Positions 48,412 to 59,991 of a stretch of 64,000 bases of DNA are shown here, piece by piece. Made by a program: the position numbers and the translations under genes. A model generated the notes under the pieces. That model saw only the letters and a list, made by a program, of their open reading frames with translations. It had not been told where the DNA came from and did no database searches. Positions within the stretch are counted from its first letter, which is position 1. Each line of letters opens with the position of its first letter. The stretch is from Phytoseiulus persimilis (Eukaryota; Arthropoda; Arachnida; Mesostigmata; Phytoseiidae): positions 26,966,745 through 27,030,744 of the forward strand of contig CM075102.1 of the NCBI GenBank assembly GCA_037576195.1, given 5' to 3'.

Positions 48412-51160
48412 TTTCTTCGGTTTTGGGAGAAAGAAAAACTGTTCGAGGCAGAGGGGCGTCCGAGGATGGGGGAGGGGGATAGCCGAGGGCGGAATATGAA
48501 GAAAGCGAAGTGGGCAGAACTTCATAATTTACTGTCGAGATGAATGAACCCGACGGCCACTGCAAAACTCGAGCCGCCGCTAGTTCCTGCTGAGTTTCAG
48601 CCGCCTGGTACAAACTTTGTCCGCGACGAATGCAAGGAGAACGCTTCTAACGCATAGCTGGAGAGTCGTTGCTCCAACAAAGACCACCCCTTCGAACAAC
48701 TTTCGGTCGAGAATATGAATCCTGATTCAAGGACTCTTTGCGATGAAGGGCGCTGGTAAGCTTCGAGTAACTGAACGCAGAGAGCAGAAACGCTGGCCCC
48801 GTTCGAGCCAGCTTGGCAGCACCGGTGAACGAATCCCGAATTGTTGGCTCTGGCGCTGATTCCTCCACCGAACTAATTCGAGACAGACATCGACAGAGGA
48901 GTTTGGAACAGCAGAAGTCTGGAGGGAACCGCGATAACGTCTATATCCTATTGCACAGGCGAAGGCGGAGTCCCTTCCGACGACAAGGACGCAGTCGTCA
49001 CGGCCTATGGAATGCCAACAGATGACAATTATGCGAGCGAATTCACGAATGGAATGTCTCATGGTCCCCACTCCATTAGACATTCAATGCTGCCCGATGC
49101 GGTACGTTCGGGGCAGACGGAAGCGGGTGGATGGATTGTGGGAAATATGGGATGTGTTGAGGGCTGATCGATTGATCACGTACTTTATTGCGGTCTGATA
49201 CTCTTCCTCCACCTACTTCTCAAACGTCTACAAAGACGCTCACTTGCCTCTTGAAAATCTTAGTATGTGGCTGAGACCATTAAATCGAGAGAATTTCACA
49301 CGTCTAAAATGAAAAAAATCTAATCTGAACTCAGAACTATTCCTATTTCCCTAAGAAGTCTCGCTCGAAATAATGTTTTTTCCGAGATCTCAAGGATCTC
49401 TCTATCAATTCAAGCCTCGGAAAGGGTAGTCGAGTAGAAACGATCAGAAGATGGCTTGTAATGATAACTTCTGTGGTTGGCGGGATCATCATTGGAACGA
49501 GAGTAGGACTACGGCTCATCCTCTGGATCATGTTTCGGCCGATTCTTACGAAGAAGATGAATACTGAACAGAACTCTGTATAACTGATGAAGGCTAAAAG
49601 TGTCAACAGACGCTAATAACTATTCCATCTCGATTATCTCAGAACGGACCAAATGGTATATCTCTCTCGTCTTCATGCAGGTATTCACATTATAAATGGT
49701 TCAAAACACCGTGATTTTGATGCTGGGAACGTTGCGCGCGGGTTCTTTGCCTTTCTTGGTTTCGGAATAGTTGGCGCTGAGAGTGCGGCTCACTGCCGTT
49801 TTATCTTTCGCTTTCAGAGCAGCTTTCGCCCCCTCCGTGAGCGCGGTGTCCGAACTCGTCGAAGCTCGGTCTTTGGTCCCTCGCTTTTGTTGTTTCCTCT
49901 GAAGCTCTTCCAGATCGTTCATGTTTGTGTTCTCCGACACTATCGAAAGTCTAGACCTGTAAATGCGGCATGGAGCTTTTGAGTTTGCTCATCGAATCTC
50001 TCTTCGATCAGGGATCGAGTCGCCATCACAGCCGAACCAACAACGTGGTGTACGCTTCGAGCCTCGACGGGGTTCTGGCTCCGTTCGCATCCCACGAAGC
50101 ACAAAGGTCGACGATTGTACAAACCTCCTAATGCTGGGTGAGGGTGAAATATCTCGACTGCGGCTCCCGGTACCGCTTGGAGTCGAAGTGGCTACGAGCA
50201 TCGACGCCACCGTGTTCCCGAAGGAGACCACGTAACTTTCCGAGGACAGGGGCAACGATGGTCGTTGTATTTGGAGTTTCTCTTTGTTGTTACCTGTTCG
50301 TGAACAATAACGTCGGGGAACGTCAGGGAGTTTCCTCACCCTCTGCACTTATGAGCGGGAAACCGCCGAATCGGACTGTGGCTGAGACGATTGCACCCAC
50401 CGGTATATGATGACCAGGTGGACGTCCTCGTTCGCAGCGATTGCTGGGACTTCCTGCGAGCCCACTCCTGAATACGAGAGGTTAGTCCAGGAACTCTTCC
50501 CAGTAATAGTACGATAGCTCCGTCCATGTTCTGCGGCAGGAAAGCAGAAGTGATTAGTTCTGATAGCTCGAGTGCGAATTCCGTTGCATCCACGCTGTAT
50601 GTCCAACATGCAGATGGACTGTCAATGGAAGCCCGTCGTGCTCCGATAATTTCGCGGCGTGTCCATGTGGCTTCGCAGGCATCGCACGCCTGCATATAAT
50701 CTCGTACGCGTCTGAGAGCACGATTTCCGGGGAAGAGGAACGCGGAAGCTCGTACTCTAGTGCGGTAATCGTTCCATAAGACGTTCGAATTCGCTCGAAT
50801 CGGAAGTCACATGTAGTGAAGCTTCTCAAAATCCTCCGTTTCAGATAAAAATCCACCACTGTCTGCCTGCCCCGAAGAATCCGGAGCTCATAAAGTTGGG
50901 CAATTCAATTAGTGATCGGGTTAACCGCCGCCTCGAACAGCGCTTTGGGCGAGCTGAAGTTGAGCGCCTAGATGATATCTAAATCTACCACCCATTGAGC
51001 GCTAGAGGATTTTGTTTGGGAGCACAGACAACGCTTCTGACTTATCGCTAATCTCCACCGGAGGAAACTCAGACTCTTTGAGGTACTCGGCGTGCGGAGT
51101 TCAAAAGTCGACACATGAAGAAGATTAGCCGGTCGTGGACTCCGACGCTTGATCGAAACT
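48412..51160. other. interval with one weak minus-strand exon candidate
   Basis: The only ORF with distinct composition is 49701-49940 (-), a Lys/Glu/Ser/Thr-rich frame (contains LEELQRKQQKRGTKDRAS) ending in TGA, preceded by an acceptor-like gatag. It may be the last exon of a gene with pieces near 49960-50120, but the apparent gap between them is too short for an intron. Nothing else is supported. The start of this interval also contains the PATJ-like 3' UTR. Confidence 0.25.
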
Positions 51161-54100
51161 CTACCGTGAGTTATTTTCTCCTTTCCCAGGCTCATCCGAT
51201 TGCAGATCTATTGTGTTATGGGTTGAGCCTTGATGTTCTTGGCTTATGCCCGCGTTGTCGCCCTCACGAAGAGCTCTTACGCTAATGGTATTAACCGGAT
51301 GCTCTAGAATCTCCGAACGTTTGAAAACCTCTCGGTGGCCGCTGTATGGAGAATGTGGAGCAGACTCGAGCTCTACGGGAGGCTCGTTCGCCTACTTGAG
51401 CAGTTTCCTTGTGCTCGTGTGCTATGAAGTTCGCACACGACTCCCTTAATGAGTTTTGAAGAGCCACTCACCCTGATCATCTCGGCAACGTCCTTCTGAT
51501 TCGAATTGTACACGTTGACTCCATTGATCTCCATGATTCTGTCCCCTTGATTTATTCGGCGGCAACGGGCCGCGATGCTCCCCGGTTGCTGTGGAAAGAA
51601 CGAATTCCGAAACACGTCAACCAAAGTTTCGCAGACTGCGAGGTTAGAGGCCGCAGACAGTTGTCAGCGAGCAACGAGCCTGTTCCGAATATGTCTCCCT
51701 CCCGCCTCGTCCAAGCGGCTCCTTCGCAAGTGCGAAGCTTGTGTGAAAACTTGAGCGAGGGCTAAATGGAGTCATCCCGAAGTAGACCGAAGTTTGTCGC
51801 GTGAAACAGGAGGCCCTGTGAATGCACGCTCATTCGTTACCGCACTCTGTACATCATCATCAACAACAACGAACTGGAGGGACAGAAATCTGAGTATTCT
51901 TGACGAGAACCACTCGGGTTTGCATCGTGCCGTTCGTCGGAGCCCAGCCCGGAGAACTCAGACGCTCAATAGTGATTCCGGATGCGAAGGAGCGAGTTGG
52001 AATGGGGGCGAACTGCTGCGTGGACTCGGTTCCGAGCTCACTTGATACGCATCGTTGATAGCTCCAGGTCGACGAGACAAAAATGCCAGGTCGAAGGTTT
52101 CGGGTTCTTTGTGCCGATCGTGTCAGTGAAGCCTTGCAACGCTCAGCTCAAGAACGAAAAGTTTCGATAACCCAATTAACGGAGCTCGCAAACAAATTAT
52201 GCCTGGAACTCGTTGGACGAACCACCTCGGGGTGGTTTGCGCTCTCAACGATCTCTTGCGACAATCGGAAGTGCGCCCTGCGCCGGGCCCGCTAGAGATC
52301 GGAACGCCGTGTCTCCCTTTTCGAGAATCGAGACTTGGCGGCTGCACTATGCTCCGGAAAATGGCTGCTATATCAACCGGGGCTCTCAGGATTCGTATGA
52401 GTACGGGTTTATTGATCTTGACTCGAATCGAGGTATGTACAGGTTCATATTCTGGCCAGGGCGGCCTTCTATTCCAGATGCTCCCGCAGATCGTTTGTTC
52501 TCTTTCCCCGTTTTTCAAGGGCAAGCTCCGCCTTGTACACCAGCGATGGTGCATTTCTTGCATCTCCTCCGAGAGGCCTAGTGCTTTGGGGAAATCATCG
52601 TTCGTGTAGTGTGCGTCATTGCATTCGAAGATTATGTTCTGAAATTATTGATGAAAGGACGGTCCTTCAGTTGCGGGACTCGATCGGACGGGTAGACTGA
52701 TTCCAGAGCCGCTTCCAGCGCACTCGTGCTCCATGGAGATCTTCTTCGGAGCATCGAATCAAGTTACGCCGGCGAGAAACTCAATTCGTCAGAAGCGGCT
52801 TCGACATGAATGTGGCTGGGGCGCCATGGAAATCGCGAGGAAAACTGTCTTAAAACAGTCTCTACCGGGGAGCAGGATCGATCGAACACCACAAAGGCTG
52901 AGTAGCTGGAATCATCAATTTAAAAGCCTATTTTTCACCGTTACAGCCATATGCATGAGCCTTGTTCTCAAGTTGATGAATAATTTCCAGCAAGATTTTG
53001 TACTTCACAGAGCCCAGCTTTGGCGAGAAGTGTGGGTGAAGAGATATTGCGGCGTGTTCGGCTTCTGGGCGTCAAACTCCGAGAAAAAATATGATACAGT
53101 CGAGGACATACGTGTGTCCTCGATTTCGGAACATTTTCGCAGAGACTTCTCGAGAGCCGCTATCATTGACAATAGTCGCTAAGTGTACCACGCGGGCAGA
53201 CCTGAATCGACGCCACGCTGTCTCGGATGTAATTGATTCGGAACCCACGTAATGCTCTAACTTCGCGAATCTTCTTCTTCGCGGTCTCTGGATCTCTCAA
53301 CTTCTTCTGTCAAAAGCTGCAGCAGACTTGTTGGCCAATGAACGGCCGGTACTCAGGCATGGCGCCGCAGGCTAGAAACGCTCCTTGCGACGAAAAATTC
53401 TCGACGCATCCGACGCCTTTAAAGTTAGCCCGGGCACCCAAGCGAACAGGGGGGGGGGGGGGGGGGGGGGGGGAGGAGACTTTTCACCTTCGTCTCAACG
53501 GAAACTTTCGACAAGGATTCATCCGATTCCTGGATGTATCTGGATGGCGTCGCTCGAACTCGTACCTGGGGCGAATATCGTGACTAAACTTATATTCCGC
53601 CGGTCAACTAGTATCGAGGAGCGTGCTGAGAGGTCGAGGCCCAGGTTTTCGGAGTCATCAGCATCATTGCGACACTTTGGATCAGGCGATTTGCCTCTGT
53701 TCACCTCATTTCGCTCACTGCTTCAACCCAACTTGAATGAGATAGAGAAATTTTCATCTGATGACGCAAGCGGGAAAGGGTTTATCGACCTCAAATAGTA
53801 CACACGCTGAGAAACCAAGTGGGGAGTCACAGAGCCTTCGTTCTACTCATCAAGTCTCCTTTGATGTTTTGATAGGGAGGGTGAGAGAAACAGACCCGCA
53901 AATCGTTTCGGGGAGACAGATACTATTCCAGTGTGTGAGTCCCTGCGCGAGACGGTTGTGGAAGGCGAACAGAAATTGGATTTTCCAATTAGGTGGCGGA
54001 AAACTCGCGTCTGTTTTCACAGGGACAGCGCTTTCGGCACGATGTGGATTTTCAGTCAGCTCCCCTGACATCTTGTTCTTGACTCCAGGTTCCAGGGTCA

Positions 54101-57100
54101 GTGGGCGGACTCGAGATTTCCAGAAGAAGAGAGAGACCCATCGATTCGCACTGCGGCCGATCGTTACTCCTTTGCAGCCTAGAGGAGCGATGTTTGCCTA
54201 CGGGAATGATTGACCCAGCAAGTCTTGTGTTTCTCACGTTTGTGAGGGATTCGTTTGAGCGTGCCAGTGAAATGCCGTCGACTGCGCTTTTCGTAGAAAC
54301 GTGAAAATCTCGACAGTGATACATCAGGCAAATCTGCATAAGCGGCATCACTTCGTTGAGATGATGAGATTTTCGGAGCACTCTCCAGGCTCTGGTGGTG
54401 AGAGCTCGGCGTGGCTCGGATTGGATTTTTGCAATGCTCGTCCGTTATTCGGAAGTCCCCGAGGCCAACTCCTCGGCGTTCCGAGGAAAAATGAGACCAA
54501 CAGCCGATTTTTTCCTGTTTGTTCAATACCGGCTCCTGTTATCGGGAAGAACTATCTCTCCGGCGGGACATCGGCTGCTCGACCTCAATGTAGGAGCAAA
54601 GAATATCAGGGAAGGAACGCCGTAAATCGTCAAGGAAGGCGCCGAGGGTACCGAGAAACGGAAAAGCAAAAGACTGGAAAGAGAGAGGAGAATAGAATGT
54701 TCTCTCGAGCGCAGTCCAGGTGAAGACGATGTAAAAATCGATGATGCGGATTCGAGAAACTGAGCTCTCAAGTTGAGCGCCTCCGTGCAAGATGCACGTC
54801 GTTCGCAATCCGTGGAAAAGCACCCGCATGCCCCCAGCGCATCAACTTCGAATTCACTCCCGTTGCGAGGAACCGCGGTGGCTTCTGTTGGGGGTCTCAT
54901 CATCAGCTGGAGCCATCATTTGATAATCACATTTTGGCTCGCTCTTCAATCCCATGGCTTCCAAACGAGGCGGATCTCTTTGGGAACTGAAATGTGATTC
55001 TGATTGGAGTTCTGGCACGATCGGAGCCATTCGGTTCCACTGGAGCTGAATAGATGAATGGAGGCGAGGATCCCGCTTCCCGACGCTCAGGAGAAGACGG
55101 GACCCGCTGGAATTCGGTTCCCGAAAAAGAGTTCCCTTCCAACCCATCTCAGCTCAGAGACACGGACTCTGAAGCAGCCATACAGACTCACGAAGCGAGT
55201 GTTTGCCGCTGATAACAACAGTTTCTTCTCAAATGGCAGAAACAACAAACGATCTCCAACGACTGAAACTATCTTCGGCGGGCGTTTCGATACTGCTCGG
55301 AGGAAAGAATTCCAGAGGAAGAACCCTGCGACAGCTTTCGATGCTCGTCGACCGTCGCCATCGTAAGAAGACTGGAATCGATGTTGTTTCCGACAACCTC
55401 GGTCCGGATCTGACGTCGCATTACGAGCATCGATCCATCCTCATCGTCATCCTCTACGATGTCGGTCAGCTCGTTAATCTGTTCTCCTGTTCATCGACTT
55501 GCATTGCGATTCCCGACGGAGGCGCGAACCAAAATACACGACGTGATACAAAGCCTAATAAGATCGGGGCGCGCTGGTTGGTCACGATTATCGCCTTGCT
55601 GCCAAGTAGATCAAGCTGAGAATGATGATCTATAGAAGATACGCTAACAGAACGAAGGAGCTGACAACATCGCGTATCAGGACAAATAATGAGAGAAGAG
55701 CGTCCCTGCCCCACACAGCGAACTGAAGCCACATTGTGTGGAATGTGATGGCCGGCTCTCCTTGGAACGACCTCATAATCTACTTAGAGAAGGTCAGTCA
55801 GTCGTTCAGTCTGTCCGCGCGTCCGAGGGACCGCCCACCTTGCAGCTAAGAATAGCGCGGACAGCAACTCAATTATCTTTGCATTGTTTAGACAAGAAGA
55901 CATGCGGCTGCCTCCAACAGTCGATGGGGCTACGCTACACTGAGCTCGACCACTTAACAGGCGTGAGCCTGCTTTTCCGCGACTGGGCGTTTCCACTGTG
56001 GTTGGTGTTTGGGTTCTCAGCCAAGCTGGGCTCTCGCATGTCCGGTCCGTCGCTTGTGCTGATACCGCCATGGAATTACCTACCAGCGACGAACTCGGGG
56101 TACTCACGATGTATGTGATGAAGACGCCGCGTCCGTTCCTGAAGAAGAGAAGGGAACAGCTGATTTTGTCTGTTAGATATCGAACCCCGAGCATAATGTC
56201 GTTCGGACGCGTCGGCTTTGCTTCTCGCGTGTGGGACTCTGTGTGGAACTTCTTCGGATTGGGCGACCAGTCGCCAGATTTGCATACAGATGGGTTCTCG
56301 TAGAGGCGAGAAAACGTATCAAAATGAAGCACCACTGAGTAGCAACCACCTTAGCTGGCGGGCTTCCCGGGAGTCCAACTCTTTTCTCTCGGAGACCGTC
56401 GCCCATAGAGCTTTGCCGAGCCGCCAGCGAACGAACAGGTGAGTGAGCAGTAGATACACTTACGTCCTTTGTATGAAGCTGAGCCCTAAGTGGTCTTTGA
56501 CGCTAGACTTGTGGAGCTCTACTGTGATGAACTTCGAAGGTTCTGGAGCGGGGGGAATTGAGAAGTTCTCGGGATTAGTCTCTTCCAAGTCCGAAGTCGA
56601 GCGAGTGACTGCTTAGGGTAATGACATTCGCAAAGATCCTCACTTTCGCTTGTCGTAAAAAGGATTTGCGGGTTCTCTCGAAGTATCATGAGGCGCACTG
56701 GAGAAGAAGCATCCCGGAGTACTCTGACCGCGTCCGCTGAAGTAACTTCACGCATCGACATCTCGTTCACCTGCAGTATGAAGCCCGATTACAGTGCCCA
56801 TTCGATGATCACCAACCAGCGTCGAAGGCAGGAGCCCTCTCTTGTAGTTTTACGCGGCTGCGCGGCCCCGGATCGGACAATTAGCTCATGGGGAGGTATA
56901 ATGAGAGCTAAGCCCCCTCCCTGCTCGGCGACAGCCGCTGGAATCAAACCGCGGCAACTGAGATTGCGGCCGCATCGCGTCGCATCGGAAACTGATCATT
57001 GGCTCTCCAACCCCGTCTCCCGGGTCGACTCATCCCGGTTCGAGGCCTACGGTCCGGTCTCAGCGAACGCAACCCGGCACCAAATAGATTGATCGAATTG

Positions 57101-59991
57101 CAAGCGTCTCCTCCCTGATGCGAACTCAATATTAGCACTGCCAGAGCTTGGCCACAATTGCACGCTGACCCGAGTCGAAGGAGCGGTACGAACACGAATC
57201 TCTTGCAATCCGAACGAATGTTCGAGTCGCTTCAGACAACATTCCAAAGGGGGCACATCGAACGAGAGCCGTACATAAAACATTACCTGCAACGAGAGAT
57301 CGACTCGCTCCGTATGAAGGGATCGAGCGAAGCTCTGCTGCCAAAGAGTTGGAAAAGCTTCCAGATTACCGCTTTGGAACCACAACCTGACGACAGGTCT
57401 TGGTTTTTGCCGAGGCTTCCAAAAGAAAAAACACTACCGTCGTGGGTTTCTGTTTAGTGAGTGAGAGCGGTTAGAGGAGAGCAATCTCATGTAAAAGTAG
57501 AAAACTGTTCGACTGATTCAATCGGGATTCAAGATAAACCCCTCGACCCGATCCAAGAGGCTTCCCTCCATTCCAGAAGCGGCCTGCTCCTCTCTGATGA
57601 GGTATGCGCCCGCGAAAACACCTGTCTCGATGGCACTGCTCTCTTACCGGCGGAATGATCCCATCGCGATGGATCTTTACCGTAGCTCCGCGGGTTCCTC
57701 GACGGAATTCCTATGGCCGGTGAAGAGGGAGAGGAGGTCGATTTGCCGTGGTGGTGGTTCTCCCCGGCGCGAGCCTCCACAGTGATTGTGTTCCGCTTGT
57801 GTCGATGATTACACCCTACATTGTATACTCGCTTCAGCCTTCGCCGAGAGAAGATCAATCGATACCCGAACTGCCCGACTCGGATCCAGATGGCCCCTCC
57901 CATTGCGGCATTGTATTTTTGTTTTCGCGATTTCTGAGGATGATAGTGTCAAGTCTGCGGGGTGATGACTCGCGCTGATAACGTCTATTATTATTGGCTC
58001 TGGAGACACGTCAGATATTCGACGTCAGAGCCATTATGGCGTCGCGCCATATAAAGGTGTGCGGGGTCGCCGGGCACGATCGGTTCATGCTTCTGTACGT
58101 CTCCGGATGTTGAGACTCACTTAGGGTGTTCGGACACACTTATTGAAAACTGGTGATATCGATGCCGGGCGCGACGGGGGCAAATTCTCGGGGCTCCCGA
58201 TCCCAGTCTCATGATTGGCCAGAATTGTGTTCCAGATCGTGGGAGAGACGTCATTTTCACACCGGTGTGGACGATATGGAGAGCGCGCGAGAGGCGAAAC
58301 TCTCTCGACCGTCAGTGGCGATTCGCCCTCGACGGACCCACTCGTACTTGTCTACCATTCCGCTCGTATCCGCCAAGGTCGTACACGCCTCTCTTCTTCC
58401 CGCTGTCGGTTTCTACGGCGCCGGATGAGTGCAATGTACCGTCGCTGCCTGTGGCGACATTTATAGCACTGTTCCGTTTATGGCAGAGACGGGTAAGAAA
58501 CAACCCACTCACTAGCCTCCATGCAATGTATCGCGTTCTGAGGGAACGAGCACCGGGGACACCCGATATCTGTTCGGTCCACTTGATCTCGAATTTAAAG
58601 CCGAAATCGAATTGGAAGAGGTTCGGAGGATTTACTCGGAGTCAGCCCTTCCCATTCCGCTGCCCCCGGAAAGGTGGGCGACTAAACGCGACCCACATCA
58701 TTACTTCTCTACAGTCCCCGTTGAGATGCACGGGGCTCAGCCACAGCTGAAATCGAATCGAAGGTCGACCTTGCTCGTTGGTATACCAGGTGGATCAATT
58801 CCCGAACTCCTCGACTGTGGGAAGCCTACTCCTCGCGGTGGAAGGAGAAACAGGCTCCATCATAGTCGGCAGCGCTAGTATCCGACTCACATCTGAACAG
58901 CGTTATTGGGCATCAATTTATTCGCGTATCGGGATAAGAACCACGTTGAGAGAATAGTCGATTCAGGATCTGGCTCGATTGGAATGCGCTCGAATTTCGA
59001 TTCTGATTTGAGCGGTTTCCACGGATCGATCCGTACTATAGAACTAGAAAAACCCGGTCACGGAGCAGGTGCCATTCGCTTGATGCTTCATCCGCGAGTC
59101 TGATTTGCGGGGGCTTCTGAGGATCGATTCCCCCGATTGAGCGGAAGGATGAGACACCCGACGATCCTCAACACGGGATCGGTGGCCTCCGGCTTCGACC
59201 CTCGATCATTGATTCCGCTTTTGGGCCGCCTTCTGGGCTTTCCGCGTAGGGGCTAGCGTGGCCACCGCGCCGCGTGACAAGTTCGTACGAAGAATCCTGA
59301 CCGATACTGATTCTCGACTCACAATTACGCCCAACTCTGCTGGATGGGGCTCCCTGCACTCCTCAGACAACCGACGGTGGCTGAACAGCGTTTTCATGGC
59401 TCTATTATATCGGTACAGAAAGTGTCACTCAGTCGGAGGTGGTGTACCTGAGGAGCAGCGATCGCAGGGAGCTCAGTCTGCATTCATACCCACTGCTTCT
59501 CGAGCAGTATCATCCGGAGAATTTTCCCGATCTCAGAGCAAGTGATCGGATCTCACAAGACGACTCGCCGAGAATGATCGGGGAGGTTCGGAAACCGCGG
59601 ATACGAGTACGGGGTAATCCTTACCGCGAGGATGACATCTCCTTTCTTTAGACGACCATCTTGATACGCGGCGCCATCTTGGTGCACCTCCGACACGCAA
59701 ACGGCATCCTGAAAGATGTTCATCTTTGTTTAGCCAGCATTATTCACTTGTAACGGCACAGCTCGGGCCGGTACTCCCGTATGGTCGTTGTAATTCGTTC
59801 CTTCCGCGATCCTCCCCTGGCTCATCCAGCTCGTAGCATCTGCATTCCGCACCACGAGACCACCTAATGCACCTGGACGCCACTCACGAGATAAGTGTCT
59901 GACCCTCCGGTTATGCTGAGGCCCAGTTCCTGTTGAACTTTTCGCAGCACGATAGTGCTTTCGACGAAGTCCCGCACTGTGCTGATGGCAC
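51161..59991 (-). CDS. Patj: PATJ/MPDZ-like multi-PDZ scaffold, 3' part with last two PDZ domains
   Basis: PATJ/MPDZ are multi-PDZ scaffolds of the Crumbs-Pals1 polarity complex at cell junctions. Recognised exons in transcript order: 59888-59991, 59625-59708, 56644-56770, 56464-56542 (or from 56608), 56108-56138, 51472-51588, 51161-51310; all phases agree. The first PDZ carries the carboxylate loop ELGLSITGGSDTYL, then VSEVHQDGAAYQDGRLKKGD and VNEMSMREVTSADAVRVL. This matches the MPDZ PDZ10 type, with its GLSIVGGxDT loop and GAAxxDGRLxxGD. The second PDZ carries HLGLSFIQR, a 31-nt micro-exon (NGRGVFITYI), then INQGDRIMEINGVNV, VAEMIR and a closing NTISVRALREG, matching the following MPDZ PDZ. 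A 35-residue polar tail ends at TAG 51163-51161. Introns of about 4.5 kb and 2.85 kb contrast with the short introns elsewhere. The gene continues upstream; see 62449-62594. Assigning it to PATJ rather than MPDZ follows the single arthropod gene and is inference. Confidence 0.8.
51589..56107 (-). other. 4.5-kb intron of the PATJ-like gene
   Basis: The intron separates the 31-nt micro-exon from the exon finishing the same PDZ domain. It contains a 25-base G run at 53449-53473 and assorted short ORFs on both strands. One example is a 149-codon plus frame at 52733-53182 with a hydrophobic segment. None has recognised homology. A nested plus-strand gene cannot be excluded. Confidence 0.5.
53449..53473 (+). 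repeat. uninterrupted run of 25 G
   Basis: Homopolymer of 25 G on the plus strand (C on the transcribed strand of the PATJ-like gene), inside an intron. Exact length may vary through sequencing or assembly error. Confidence 0.85.
56771..59624 (-). other. 2.85-kb intron of the PATJ-like gene
   Basis: The intron splits the first recognised PDZ domain between VILA and VNEM. A plus-strand ORF near 58560-58875 (contains LDLEFKAEIELEEVRRIYSE) has protein-like composition but no identified family or splice partners. Confidence 0.5.

Noticed and set aside
48287-48613. 108-codon minus ORF opposite the unidentified gene's last exon
   Set aside because: Shadow frame without splice or homology support.
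50336-50860. Two overlapping minus ORFs of 100-119 codons
   Set aside because: Considered as further C-terminal PDZ exons of the PATJ-like gene, but they lack a carboxylate loop and the gene has a good stop at 51161.
55784-56335. 183-codon minus ORF
   Set aside because: Only the 31-nt part at 56108-56138 fits the PDZ homology and phase; the rest is intron sequence in which the frame happens to stay open.
59100-59140. tRNA-like B-box gatcgattcc
   Set aside because: No A-box or cloverleaf could be formed with the upstream sequence.
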